Below, piece by piece: positions 52,245 through 60,092 of a stretch of DNA of 64,000 nucleotides; position 1 is the stretch's first letter, and every line of letters starts with the position of its first letter. Below the pieces are notes generated by a model. The model was not told where the DNA came from. It did no database searches and saw only the letters and a list, made by a program, of their open reading frames with translations. The translations under genes were made by a program, and so were the position numbers. The stretch is from Rhodomicrobium vannielii ATCC 17100. Its GTDB lineage: Bacteria > Pseudomonadota > Alphaproteobacteria > Rhizobiales > Rhodomicrobiaceae. Where the stretch lies: NCBI RefSeq assembly GCF_000166055.1, contig NC_014664.1, positions 1,575,927 through 1,639,926 of the forward strand, given 5' to 3'.

Positions 52245-52432
52245 AGGAAGTTCGACGTAATCTGGAACGTCTGGGCTTCGTCGCCACGAAGACACGCGGA
52301 GGTCACTGGCGTTTCCATCACCCTGCGATGGACGGCCCGGTGTTCGCGCCCGATACGCCTTCTGACCATCGGGGATTGAAGAACCTTCGCGCACTGCTTC
52401 GTCGCAAGTTGTGTGCGGCTCCGGTCCGCTGA
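52241..52432 (+). CDS. hicA: HicA-family mRNA interferase
   Basis: 63 residues: MKEVRRNLERLGFVATKTRG, GHWRFHHPAMDGPVFAPDTP, GLKNLRALLRRKL. The G-G-H segment with the catalytic-type His, on the dsRBD-like fold, fits HicA toxins. A TTG at 52223 with AAGGAG upstream is an alternative start. No HicB antitoxin follows; instead the next gene, 80 bp away, is the ParB/Srx-like protein. Confidence 0.75.
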   Translation: MKEVRRNLERLGFVATKTRGGHWRFHHPAMDGPVFAPDTPSDHRGLKNLRALLRRKLCAAPVR

Positions 52433-52512
52433 CGATCCCACGGGAGCCGTTTCCAAGCGGCTCTCGCTACCCGTTTTTACGCCAATTCCGACGTCAAACG
52501 TAGGAGAATCCT

Positions 52513-54534
52513 ATGACGAATACTGATGAAAATCTCCATATCCTGCCTCGCCCAGTCGAGCGCCTCCCTGATTACGCCCACGCCAAAGCTAGGCAAACGC
52601 TTGCTGAGCGATTGACCAACGCCTTCGACTTATCGGGTGCCTCTGCGATTGCCATTTCGAACTCGGTTGTCGATCCGTCCGAAGTACGCGCATCAATCGG
52701 GGGCGCCGAGCAACCAGACGTCGAGCGTATTCCTGTGCCTGGCGGCACGTTGCTCGGCATCAGAACGAGCGTGTGGGCGAGGCGGGTGATGCCCGACCCG
52801 CGAAATCCGCGTACCTTTCCCGCTCGGCGGCATCCGTTCGCTATTGAACCAGGTACCGGGGGCGAAGACTCCAAATTCCGACCCATCCCGGAACCGCGCC
52901 CACTTGATGCTGCACGCCCGCAGGTCGCCGAGCTCGCCGTGATGATCGAAAATAGGCATCACCTGATTTGGGCGTCACAGCACGCTGAGCGCTTCGTGCT
53001 GGAAGAAAACAACTGGAAGCCTTCGATCGAGTCACAGGGTGTTATGGAGGCTGTCTGGCTTGTCGCAACGACTTATGAGCATGCGGATGGCTCAGCGCCT
53101 GCAACCGTGCTTACGACGGTTGAGGGGTCTTCACGCACAACGGCCGTCCATAGTTTGCTCGAAGTCCACTCACACGAAGTACCGTATGATGACCAGGACG
53201 CCAAGTTGAGAGCCTACATTCGCCGTCTCAACGAGTTATTCGATAAGGGCGAACGTGACAGAGCTACCACGGTCGCGCTCCGTTGCGAGCGTATTCCGGC
53301 GCTGATTCTCGTAGGCTTCCGCCCCTACCCCGGCGGTTCAACAACCTTTCCGACAGCGGTGAGGTCGTTTGTTGCGCTTCGCCATGTTGATCCTCCTAAG
53401 CCTTGGGGGCCCGGTCCTGAAAACGAATCCCTCGCCGACGAAGTTTTGGACGAATTCTGCCGCCGAAATCTTATTTCCGAGACCGAGCGTGATTACTATG
53501 CTGGATCCTGCACGAAGGCAGAAGCGAAAGCGGCGCACCTTCCGGTTGATCCAGTGCTGCGCGCGGCACATATCGTGCGTCTGTTTACCAGCGACGACTC
53601 CGCCATCAAACATGCGATGCGCGTAGCCGTCACGAGCCAATCAAGTCGCAAGAACATCGGCTCGAAGCTCAAGAATGAGTTGGCGACCGGTCTCATCCTG
53701 CGCGCAGTTGCCGATGAGCCGGCAAAAGTCGACCAAATCCGTCGCTACCTTCGTCACGCATTCGGCCAAGCCGTGCATAAGGTTGCCTGGACGTCCACCG
53801 GCCGTACTACCGAGCAAATCGTTAAGGAATCCCTGGCCGAGGTTCGCGCTGTAATCGGAGATGGTTCCACCGAAGAACCCGGGCCCGCTTCAATGGAGCT
53901 TGCTGTTCGTGCAGCCTACCCTCTTGTCGTCGATGGACGACTGAATGCAGATCGCGGCACCTCAAACAACGAACAGCCAGATCGGCGTACGCCGGGCGAG
54001 ATTCTTGATACGATGCGTCGATCCATCCAAGGCGTTCACCAGCTTGGACGGGCCCTGCGCGATTACGAAGAGGGCGTCCCACTACGCGCGGTTGACGAGG
54101 AAGGGGAGATTAAGCGTACAGCCGATGACTCCGCGGACCAGATTGTTAGCGACATCTACCTGCGGAACGAGTTTCCGCCAGCGGGGAAGATGAAGGCCAG
54201 ACGCCCCGGCGACACACCGACCGATCGCTACTACAATTCGCTAAGTGCACTCGGCTCAGCGATGATGGATGTCAAGCGGACGTTCGATGATCTGAAAGAA
54301 GTGAGGGGGGATGACAACCAGCCCATCGTCGAAGTACAGGGCGTTGAACTTCGTCACATTACTAGCTGGAGAGATCTTTTGAGCATTTGGGATGAAGAGA
54401 TGGTTGTCTGGGGCCGAACGTTCCGCAAGAAGTACGGGACAAAGGACCACGGTGGGGCAATACCGAGAGAGGACGACGAGCCAACTGAGGTAGATCCTTA
54501 TGCCGAAGCAGAGTATGAAACTGCCGACAATTGA
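52513..54534 (+). CDS. Large ParB/Srx-like protein, function unknown
   Basis: 673 residues from ATG 52513 (GTAGGAG upstream). The N-terminal third resembles a ParB/sulfiredoxin-like fold: VWARRVMPDPRNPRTFPARR (box I-like), SIESQGVMEAVWLVATTYEH, and VLTTVEGSSRTTAVHSLLEV in place of the ParB GERR box. The remainder (residues ~260-673) is helical and unassigned, ending very acidic (REDDEPTEVDPYAEAEYETA). ParB/Srx domains bind or hydrolyse nucleotides and some are nucleases. Co-orientation with hicA suggests one module. Confidence 0.5.
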   Translation: MTNTDENLHILPRPVERLPDYAHAKARQTLAERLTNAFDLSGASAIAISNSVVDPSEVRASIGGAEQPDVERIPVPGGTLLGIRTSVWARRVMPDPRNPRTFPARRHPFAIEPGTGGEDSKFRPIPEPRPLDAARPQVAELAVMIENRHHLIWASQHAERFVLEENNWKPSIESQGVMEAVWLVATTYEHADGSAPATVLTTVEGSSRTTAVHSLLEVHSHEVPYDDQDAKLRAYIRRLNELFDKGERDRATTVALRCERIPALILVGFRPYPGGSTTFPTAVRSFVALRHVDPPKPWGPGPENESLADEVLDEFCRRNLISETERDYYAGSCTKAEAKAAHLPVDPVLRAAHIVRLFTSDDSAIKHAMRVAVTSQSSRKNIGSKLKNELATGLILRAVADEPAKVDQIRRYLRHAFGQAVHKVAWTSTGRTTEQIVKESLAEVRAVIGDGSTEEPGPASMELAVRAAYPLVVDGRLNADRGTSNNEQPDRRTPGEILDTMRRSIQGVHQLGRALRDYEEGVPLRAVDEEGEIKRTADDSADQIVSDIYLRNEFPPAGKMKARRPGDTPTDRYYNSLSALGSAMMDVKRTFDDLKEVRGDDNQPIVEVQGVELRHITSWRDLLSIWDEEMVVWGRTFRKKYGTKDHGGAIPREDDEPTEVDPYAEAEYETADN

Positions 54535-55043
54535 CGGTCGAATAGGTTCGGTGCTTTGGTAAAGCCGCAGCGCCGACCAGCTCAATCTGACGACCGCTTA
54601 CGCCGCCGCGAGCCGCTTCAATTTGGTGTCGCACTGTAAGCGCAGTTGCGCATCCTCCGGCAGCCAGAGCGACAGGTGCGGAAACATCAGGCGATGAAGC
54701 GCGCTGCGTTTCGAGGGGTGGCTGGCACCGGGGAGGAATGGCGGATCAACCTGGAGTAGCGGGCGTTCTCCGAAGTCAGGCTATGCCCGCAGTTGGCCCT
54801 TCTGCTGCCTTGTCTTAAAGGGGATTCCAACCCGGCGGAGCGGAAACACCGTGAAAGATCTCGTAAAAACTGTCGCCTCGACGCGAAGCGCGTCAGCGGC
54901 AAGGAAAAGCAGGCCGATTTCCCGGCCCGCCTGGTTCTCAAGCGTGGCGGCCGGTCGCTATCAATGCACAATAATCGCTCACTTTGGCTCGCCGATTTTT
55001 TCGGAACAAGCTATGATTGCCTCGCGAGGAAGTGGGGTGCGCG
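54535..55043 (-). pseudogene. Debris: two gene fragments before Gabija
   Basis: 54598-54790 (leftward) reads RPLLQVDPPFLPGASHPSKR, SALHRLMFPHLSLWLPEDAQ, LRLQCDTKLKRLAAA and stop: a coherent C-terminal fragment without a start. 54797-54960 is about 70% identical to 58087-58240 and corresponds to part of the HTH/Pro-rich gene at 57912. From 54961 to 55043 there is AT-richer sequence likely to contain the gajA promoter. Confidence 0.5.
54797..54960. repeat. Direct repeat left of Gabija (copy 1)
   Basis: Shares with 58087-58240, in the same orientation, CTTCTGC-GCCTTGT, GGGATTC, CGCGAAGCG, CAGCG, AAGCAGGCCG and TTTCCCGGCC in order. I estimate ~70% identity by eye. The two copies bracket the Gabija genes. 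Confidence 0.65.
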
Positions 55044-56675
55044 ATGTATATCGAGAAGGTCAAAATCAAGAATTTCAAATGCTTTGAAGGTTGGTTCGAG
55101 GTTGATTTCGATCAGGGTGTCAACATCATCGTTGGCAATAATGAGGCCGGAAAATCCACGCTACTCGAAGCGATCCATCTGTGCCTGACGGGCATGCTGA
55201 ATGGGAAATATCTTCGCAACGAACTATCTCCCTATCTCTTTAACAGGAATATCGAGCGGGCGTATCTGGACAGTCTCGCCACGAAAGCCCCACTACAACC
55301 GCCGGAGATACAGATCGAACTGTTTCTTGACGGTGAAGACGATGCGCTGGAAGAACTTCGCGGAAACGGCAACTCCGAGAAGAACGACAAGGCGCGTGGC
55401 CTCCTCTTCTCAATCGAGTTCGATAAGAAATACGACGGTGCCTACACTGAGTTGCTGAAGGGCAAAGAGATCAACTCGATACCCTTGGAATTCTATCAGG
55501 TACAATGGTCGGAATTCTCCCGCCAGCCGGCGATGGCCCGCACCATTCCTATCAAGTCGGCCCTCATAGATTCAACGAGCACGCGTGTGCAGAGCGGTTC
55601 GGATATGTACATCTCCCGCATCGTCCGAGAGTTTTTGGACGACAAGGAGCGTGTTGCGATATCCCAAGCCCACCGCAAGCTGAAAGACGCCTTCAAGGCC
55701 GACGGCAATGTCGGCGCCATTAATGAAAGATTGGCGGAAGCGGCGAAGATCAGCCGAAAAAAGGTCAGCATCTCGGTCGATATGTCGTCTCACAATGCCT
55801 GGGAAAGCAGCCTCATGACTTATATTGAGGATGTGCCCTTCCACTATATCGGCAAGGGCGAGCAGTGCATCGTCAAAACGCGCCTCGCGCTGAGCAGCAA
55901 AAAGAACAGCGAAGCGACCGTATTGCTGATCGAGGAACCGGAAAACCACCTCTCGCACTCGAAGCTCAACCAGCTCATCAGCGATATCAGCACCGACAAT
56001 AGCGGCAAGCAGGTCATCATCACCACGCATAGCAGCTTCGTCGCGAACAAACTTGGACTGGACCACCTGATCCTGTTACGGGAAGCTAAGGTCACACGGA
56101 TCAAGGATCTGGACGCGAGCGACTTCTTCCATAAGCTGCCTGGCTACGACACGCTGCGTCTTGTGTTGTCGCAGAAGTCGATCCTTGTAGAGGGCGATGC
56201 GGACGAGCTGGTCGTCCAACGGGCCTATATGGATGCCAACGGGGGAAAATTGCCTATCGACGACGAGATCGATGTCATCTCGGTCGGGCTTTCGTTCCTG
56301 CGTTTTCTCGAACTGGCGACGGCGCTGAAAATCCCTGTCGTGGTCGCAACCGACAACGACGGGGATACTGCTGCGCTTGAAAAGAAGTACGCCAAATACA
56401 AGGACGTCAATCATATCACAATATGCTATGATCCTGTGGTGGATAAGGGGGACTTGGTCCTCGGCGGCAAACCTTTCAACTATAACACCCTTGAGCCGAA
56501 GCTGGTCAAATCCAATAGCGTCGAGACCTTCAACACGCTGTTCAGTACCAAGCATGATCTCGATAACCTTCATCGTTATATGAAAAACAACAAGACCGAG
56601 TGCGCGTTGGCGATTTTCTCGGCGAAGATAAAAATCACTTATCCGAAATATATCCTGGATGCGATCGCCAAATGA
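55044..56675 (+). CDS. gajA: Gabija protein GajA (OLD-family ATPase-TOPRIM nuclease)
   Basis: 543 residues from ATG 55044. ABC-type ATPase: MYIEKVKIKNFKCFEGWFEV, Walker A GNNEAGKSTLLEAI, signature region YIGKGEQCIVKTRLAL, Walker B VLLIEEPENHLSH and switch ITTHSSFVANKLG. TOPRIM nuclease: ILVEGDADELVVQRAYMDAN (Glu) and VVATDNDGDTAALE (D-x-D). GajA is the site-specific nicking nuclease of Gabija, held off by nucleotides in healthy cells. An earlier TTG start at 55017 is less likely. Overlaps gajB by 4 bp. Confidence 0.95.
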   Translation: MYIEKVKIKNFKCFEGWFEVDFDQGVNIIVGNNEAGKSTLLEAIHLCLTGMLNGKYLRNELSPYLFNRNIERAYLDSLATKAPLQPPEIQIELFLDGEDDALEELRGNGNSEKNDKARGLLFSIEFDKKYDGAYTELLKGKEINSIPLEFYQVQWSEFSRQPAMARTIPIKSALIDSTSTRVQSGSDMYISRIVREFLDDKERVAISQAHRKLKDAFKADGNVGAINERLAEAAKISRKKVSISVDMSSHNAWESSLMTYIEDVPFHYIGKGEQCIVKTRLALSSKKNSEATVLLIEEPENHLSHSKLNQLISDISTDNSGKQVIITTHSSFVANKLGLDHLILLREAKVTRIKDLDASDFFHKLPGYDTLRLVLSQKSILVEGDADELVVQRAYMDANGGKLPIDDEIDVISVGLSFLRFLELATALKIPVVVATDNDGDTAALEKKYAKYKDVNHITICYDPVVDKGDLVLGGKPFNYNTLEPKLVKSNSVETFNTLFSTKHDLDNLHRYMKNNKTECALAIFSAKIKITYPKYILDAIAK

Positions 56676-57811
56676 TGGGGCCGAATAAGCTCGTCATTGC
56701 TGCGGCAGGCTCGGGGAAGACCACCTACCTCGTCAGGCAGGCGCTTGCGGTTGAACAGAAACGGGTCCTCATCACCACCTACACGGAATCGAACGAAGAA
56801 GAGATCCGGCGCAAATTTTTCGAAATCAATGGCTCGGTTCCGGGCAACGTGCATATCCAGACCTGGTTCAGTCTGCTGATCGAGCATGGCATCAAGCCCT
56901 TTCAAGGCAAGCTGTTCGATTGGGATGTCGCTGGTATGCTTCTGGTTTCGCAGAGATCCGGTTTTCGCGGGCGTGACCTGCAAGGTCGTCCCATGTATTG
57001 GGGTGAGGAAGATTTCAGACGTTGCTACTTCGATCGTCGGAATCGCGTCTATTCAGACAAATTGTCGAGGTTGACGATACGGTGCAATGAGGCATCGGAC
57101 GGCGCTGTCATCGAGCGGCTTTCCCGTATTTATCCATTTATTTTCGTAGATGAGGTGCAAGATCTGGCAGGCCACGACCTCGACGTTTTGGCGGCGCTCT
57201 TCCAAAGCCCCGCCAACGTCGTCATGGTGGGTGATCCCCGTCAGGTCACCTATGTGACCCATCTGGAGGCTCGCCTTAAGAAGTACAGGGATGGAGGTAT
57301 TGCCGACTTTATTCGGGCGGAACTTCCCCGAAAGGTTACCTGCGATATTGATGTGACCAGCCTCATGACATCGCACCGAAATAGCACCGCTATCTGCGAA
57401 TTGTCGTCGAAGCTCTATCCAAAAATGGCTGCTGCGACCGCTTGCAAATGTCCCGACTGCAGGCAACCGGCCCCTATTGATGCGGGTCTCTTCATCGTCC
57501 GGCGAAAGGATCTGCCCCGGTATCTCGAGACGAGGCGACCGGTGCAGCTCCGATGGAGCTCGACCGTCAAGATCGGATCTCCCGATCTACCGGCGCTAAC
57601 GTTTGGACGGTCAAAAGGCCTCGGCTTCGACCGCGTCATTATTTATCCCACCAAAGAAATGGTGGACTGGCTGAAGAATGTCCAATCGCAGCTGAAGGCC
57701 GAAACCCGCGCAAAACTCTATGTCGGTCTCACCCGCGCGAGGCATGCGGTGGCAGTGGTCTACGACCCCGCCGATGGTGAGATCGTCGCAGGATTTACCG
57801 TTTTCGAGTAG
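56672..57811 (+). CDS. gajB: Gabija protein GajB (UvrD-like helicase)
   Basis: 379 residues from ATG 56672. Motif I LVIAAAGSGKTTYLVRQ, II PFIFVDEVQDLAGHDLD, III VVMVGDPRQVTYVTH, IV-like VTSLMTSHRNSTAICELS, V FGRSKGLGFDRVIIYPT and VI YVGLTRARHAVAVV. A Cys cluster (ACKCPDCRQPAP) is present in the middle. GajB senses DNA ends from phage and activates GajA. The short length is normal for GajB. Confidence 0.95.
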   Translation: MMGPNKLVIAAAGSGKTTYLVRQALAVEQKRVLITTYTESNEEEIRRKFFEINGSVPGNVHIQTWFSLLIEHGIKPFQGKLFDWDVAGMLLVSQRSGFRGRDLQGRPMYWGEEDFRRCYFDRRNRVYSDKLSRLTIRCNEASDGAVIERLSRIYPFIFVDEVQDLAGHDLDVLAALFQSPANVVMVGDPRQVTYVTHLEARLKKYRDGGIADFIRAELPRKVTCDIDVTSLMTSHRNSTAICELSSKLYPKMAAATACKCPDCRQPAPIDAGLFIVRRKDLPRYLETRRPVQLRWSSTVKIGSPDLPALTFGRSKGLGFDRVIIYPTKEMVDWLKNVQSQLKAETRAKLYVGLTRARHAVAVVYDPADGEIVAGFTVFE

Positions 57812-57911
57812 GGAAGTCGCCGAAACATGTTTTTGGAGCCACCTCTATGCTAAAGGCATCAACCGCGAACCGCCCTAGTCCTGAGTAATATCCGCTTTCA
57901 GGCGATTGAAG

Positions 57912-58400
57912 CTAAGGGCTCAACGGCCGCAATGGGGGCGCGAAGCGGCCGTTCACAGCGGCGTGCCGGGACGATCGCTTTGGGGTCAATTTCGCCGTAG
58001 AGAACGGGCGAGGAAGGGGATCCGCGACGACCGCTCTTGATGGTGTTGCGGCTTTTAGTTCAGGATTTTCGAATTTCGGCAAACGGCCTTCTGCGGCCTT
58101 GTTTTGAACGGGATTCAAGCCGGGAGGGGGATCACCTTCGGAAGCCGGGGGGAAACTTTCGGCGCGAAGCGAGACAGCGTCAAAGGGAAGAGCAGGCCGG
58201 TTTCCCGGCCTGCCTGATCGTCGCGCCCGGCGGTTGAGCCTGTGCCGCACGAAGCATCGATGCAGCGTCATGTGCGAGGTGGAGATCGCGCCGACCTGCT
58301 TCAGCACCTTGTGGCACTCACGGATGGACAGCCCTTGTCTACGCAGAGCCCACCGCAAGTTCCTCTTGCTCGGGCGTCAGACTGCGCTGCCGGCGCGGTG
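57912..58400 (-). pseudogene. HTH/Pro-rich plasmid protein, frameshifted remnant
   Basis: The frame from TTG 58358 reads LRRQGLSIRECHKVLKQVGA, ISTSHMTLHRCFVRHRLN, then a long low-complexity tail. The natural N-terminus (SLTPEQEELAV) is found just upstream in a different frame, inside the end of the BRO gene. A frameshift or fusion has therefore broken the gene. Proteins with this HTH and a Pro-rich tail occur in plasmid transfer regions. A diverged copy of its tail lies at 54797-54960. Confidence 0.5.
58087..58240. repeat. Direct repeat right of Gabija (copy 2)
   Basis: Partner of 54797-54960. It falls within the HTH/Pro-rich remnant, so the repeat reflects two relics of one gene family rather than an IS end. 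Confidence 0.6.
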
Positions 58401-59147
58401 CCCTTTCTCTGCGCAAAGCGCTCCGGCCTCAAGCAGCGCCTCCATGGCCGGCCCCGTGGTGCGGCGTGCGATCTCGATGAGCGGCACTCCTAGCTCGCGG
58501 GCAAGGCCCCGCGCAACCGGCAGAGCCGTCGACCGCTTGCCATCCAGCATGAAGGACAGCATGCTCTTCGACACGCACACCCGCTCGGCGAGTTCGGTGT
58601 AGCTCTTGATCCCGGCAGCAGCCATCCTTGCCTCGAACCAATCGCGGGTCCAGCCGTCTACCGGCATCTGCCAGGCCTTGCGCTCCAAATCCATGATCCG
58701 GTTCTCAAGCCCAACAGCATAGTCGGTGGTTGAAAGCATCAAGCGCTTCAAGGCGAGCACTTCGTCCGCGAGGACCAGTTCACGTCGGCGCGGCTCCTCG
58801 GCCTGGCGGGCGCTGTACGAGCCCGTCTTACGAATCGATGGCAGGACTTCGGTCACAACCCAGTCCTGAAAGCGTTCGGCGGCTGGCTTGTCGCTACGCA
58901 GAACAAGGCGATAGAAGCCGGGCTCGTTGATGATGGTGACGTTCGGGTTGCCCCGACGAATTACATCCGTCAAGCGGATGGAATTCTGTTCATGCTCCTT
59001 CAAACGAGCGCTGGCGTTCCCGACATTGGCAATTTCCAGCACGCGGCACACGTCGGCCAGCACAAACCATGCCTCGCCGTCGCGGTTGACGATGCGGACA
59101 TTGTTGCCCTCGAAATCGAACGGCACGATTGCAGCGCCGCTCTTCAT
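58377..59147 (-). CDS. BRO-N antirepressor-type protein with repressor-like HTH
   Basis: 256 residues from ATG 59147 (ribosome site GGGAGGGAGG). The BRO-N domain (residues ~5-115) shows VPFDFEGNNVRIVNRDGEAW, FVLADVCRVLEIANVGNASA, INEPGFYRLVLRSDKPAAER and WVVTEVLPSIRKTGSY. The C-terminal ~85 residues carry an HTH (YTELAERVCVSKSMLSFMLD) closely matching the repressor at 34995-35624, including GKRS, ELGVPLIEIARRTTG. BRO proteins are phage antirepressors/DNA-binding proteins; sharing the HTH suggests the same operators. Confidence 0.85.
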   Translation of the reverse strand: MKSGAAIVPFDFEGNNVRIVNRDGEAWFVLADVCRVLEIANVGNASARLKEHEQNSIRLTDVIRRGNPNVTIINEPGFYRLVLRSDKPAAERFQDWVVTEVLPSIRKTGSYSARQAEEPRRRELVLADEVLALKRLMLSTTDYAVGLENRIMDLERKAWQMPVDGWTRDWFEARMAAAGIKSYTELAERVCVSKSMLSFMLDGKRSTALPVARGLARELGVPLIEIARRTTGPAMEALLEAGALCAEKGHRAGSAV

Positions 59148-59428
59148 GCCTCCCTCCCGATGCGGGTGTTTTCCAATTTCGCGACGGCGCCGAAGAGGAT
59201 CTCCGTGGCGAGGTCGATGCATGCCCAGCGGTCCTCATCGGATGCGCGGCTTTCGAGGGTGGTCAGCAGCAAATTCGCGACGCGGTGGAGCGATTCAAGG
59301 GGGTCGCCAAGCAGAGGCGCCGCTTCATGCTGTTCGGAGGGGATTGCGAGTGAAATTGCCATTGGAGGCTCCCGATAGTTGTTCAACCTCTCGTCCTGTT
59401 CAAGGGACGAGACCGGGTGCTTGAACAC
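59144..59428 (-). CDS. Hypothetical phage protein
   Basis: 94 residues from GTG 59428, or 72 from ATG 59362 (MAISLAIPSEQHEAAPLLGD). It contains LESLHRVANLLLTTLESRAS and ACIDLATEILFGAVAKLENT, helical. Ends with a 4-bp overlap with the BRO gene. Small helical proteins upstream of BRO genes are common; function unknown. Confidence 0.6.
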   Translation of the reverse strand: MFKHPVSSLEQDERLNNYREPPMAISLAIPSEQHEAAPLLGDPLESLHRVANLLLTTLESRASDEDRWACIDLATEILFGAVAKLENTRIGREA

Positions 59429-59430
59429 CG

Positions 59431-59631
59431 CTATCGGACGGCCTGCGGCTTTCCCCCGAAGGGTATTTTATGGTCGCAGACACCCGGCCATAGGCGAACG
59501 CTCTCCGAGGCGGAGACGTTGCTATTCCCGTGGACATAAAAAATCCGCGATGACTTTACGGAGCGCGGATCCCGCCGATAGTAGAAGGTGTGTTCAGCAC
59601 CTACCCAAAACATAGGCTCCGATCCGCGCAC
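59431..59631 (-). CDS. Small hypothetical protein
   Basis: 66 residues from GTG 59631, or 60 from an internal ATG: MFWVGAEHTFYYRRDPRSVK, SSRIFYVHGNSNVSASESVR. It fills the space between its neighbours with gaps of only 2-3 bp, which is the main support. The sequence can also be drawn as a cloverleaf, but that was rejected. Confidence 0.45.
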   Translation of the reverse strand: MRGSEPMFWVGAEHTFYYRRDPRSVKSSRIFYVHGNSNVSASESVRLWPGVCDHKIPFGGKPQAVR

Positions 59632-59634
59632 TCG

Positions 59635-59706
59635 TCAAGCGGGCAGAAGCTGCTTTTCTTCGGCTTCATCTTCTTCGTCGCTGGTGGCTTTGATCGGCTT
59701 TTCCAT
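59635..59706 (-). CDS. 23-residue acidic ORF
   Basis: MEKPIKATSDEEDEAEEKQL, LPA. The ATG overlaps the previous stop by one base (TGATG), indicating coupled translation. Too short for family assignment. Confidence 0.4.
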   Translation of the reverse strand: MEKPIKATSDEEDEAEEKQLLPA

Positions 59707-60092
59707 CAGTCACGAACCTCAAGTTCGCCCCGCTCCCGGATGGTCGCCATCACGGACGACTGGGTTGCCGCGTCGATGCCGCGCGCTTCCATGGCGTTCC
59801 TCAGAAGCGGCGCGTCGCAGCCATGATCGCGCATCCAGTGGGCGATGATCTCGGCCCGGTCCTTGCGGTCGCGGCAGAGCTCGGTTGCCAGCCGCAGTTC
59901 GGGCGCCACCACCGCGACACGCTTGTCGCCAACGGCGATTTCGGAAAAATGCGTCCAGGGGCCGCTGCCGAAGGCCTCAATGAAGGTGGACTGCGACGGA
60001 GTCTCGACGGTGCTGGCATCGACCTGGACGCCGTCCACCTCGAACGCCGCGTAATATTGCACGCAACAGGGCATCCACGTCGGCGGGGTCAC
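59706..60092 (-). pseudogene. Nucleotidyltransferase-like C-terminal part, cut by CRISPR array
   Basis: About 123-128 codons. The reading FGSGPWTHFSEIAVGDKRVA, VVAPELRLATELCRDRKDRA resembles the C-terminal region of small nucleotidyltransferases (MNT/AbiEii-like), but the catalytic GSxxxG-DxD part is absent. The frame opens at a GTG inside the first CRISPR repeat; an ATG at 60077 could serve. Loss of the N-terminus at the array edge is inferred. Confidence 0.45.

Noticed and set aside
59562-59632. Possible tRNA-Phe-like cloverleaf (GCGCGGATC/GATCCGCGC arms, anticodon-like loop CTGAACA)
   Set aside because: No T arm with a TTC-type loop can be formed, and the stretch fits as codons of a small gene in a tightly packed operon.
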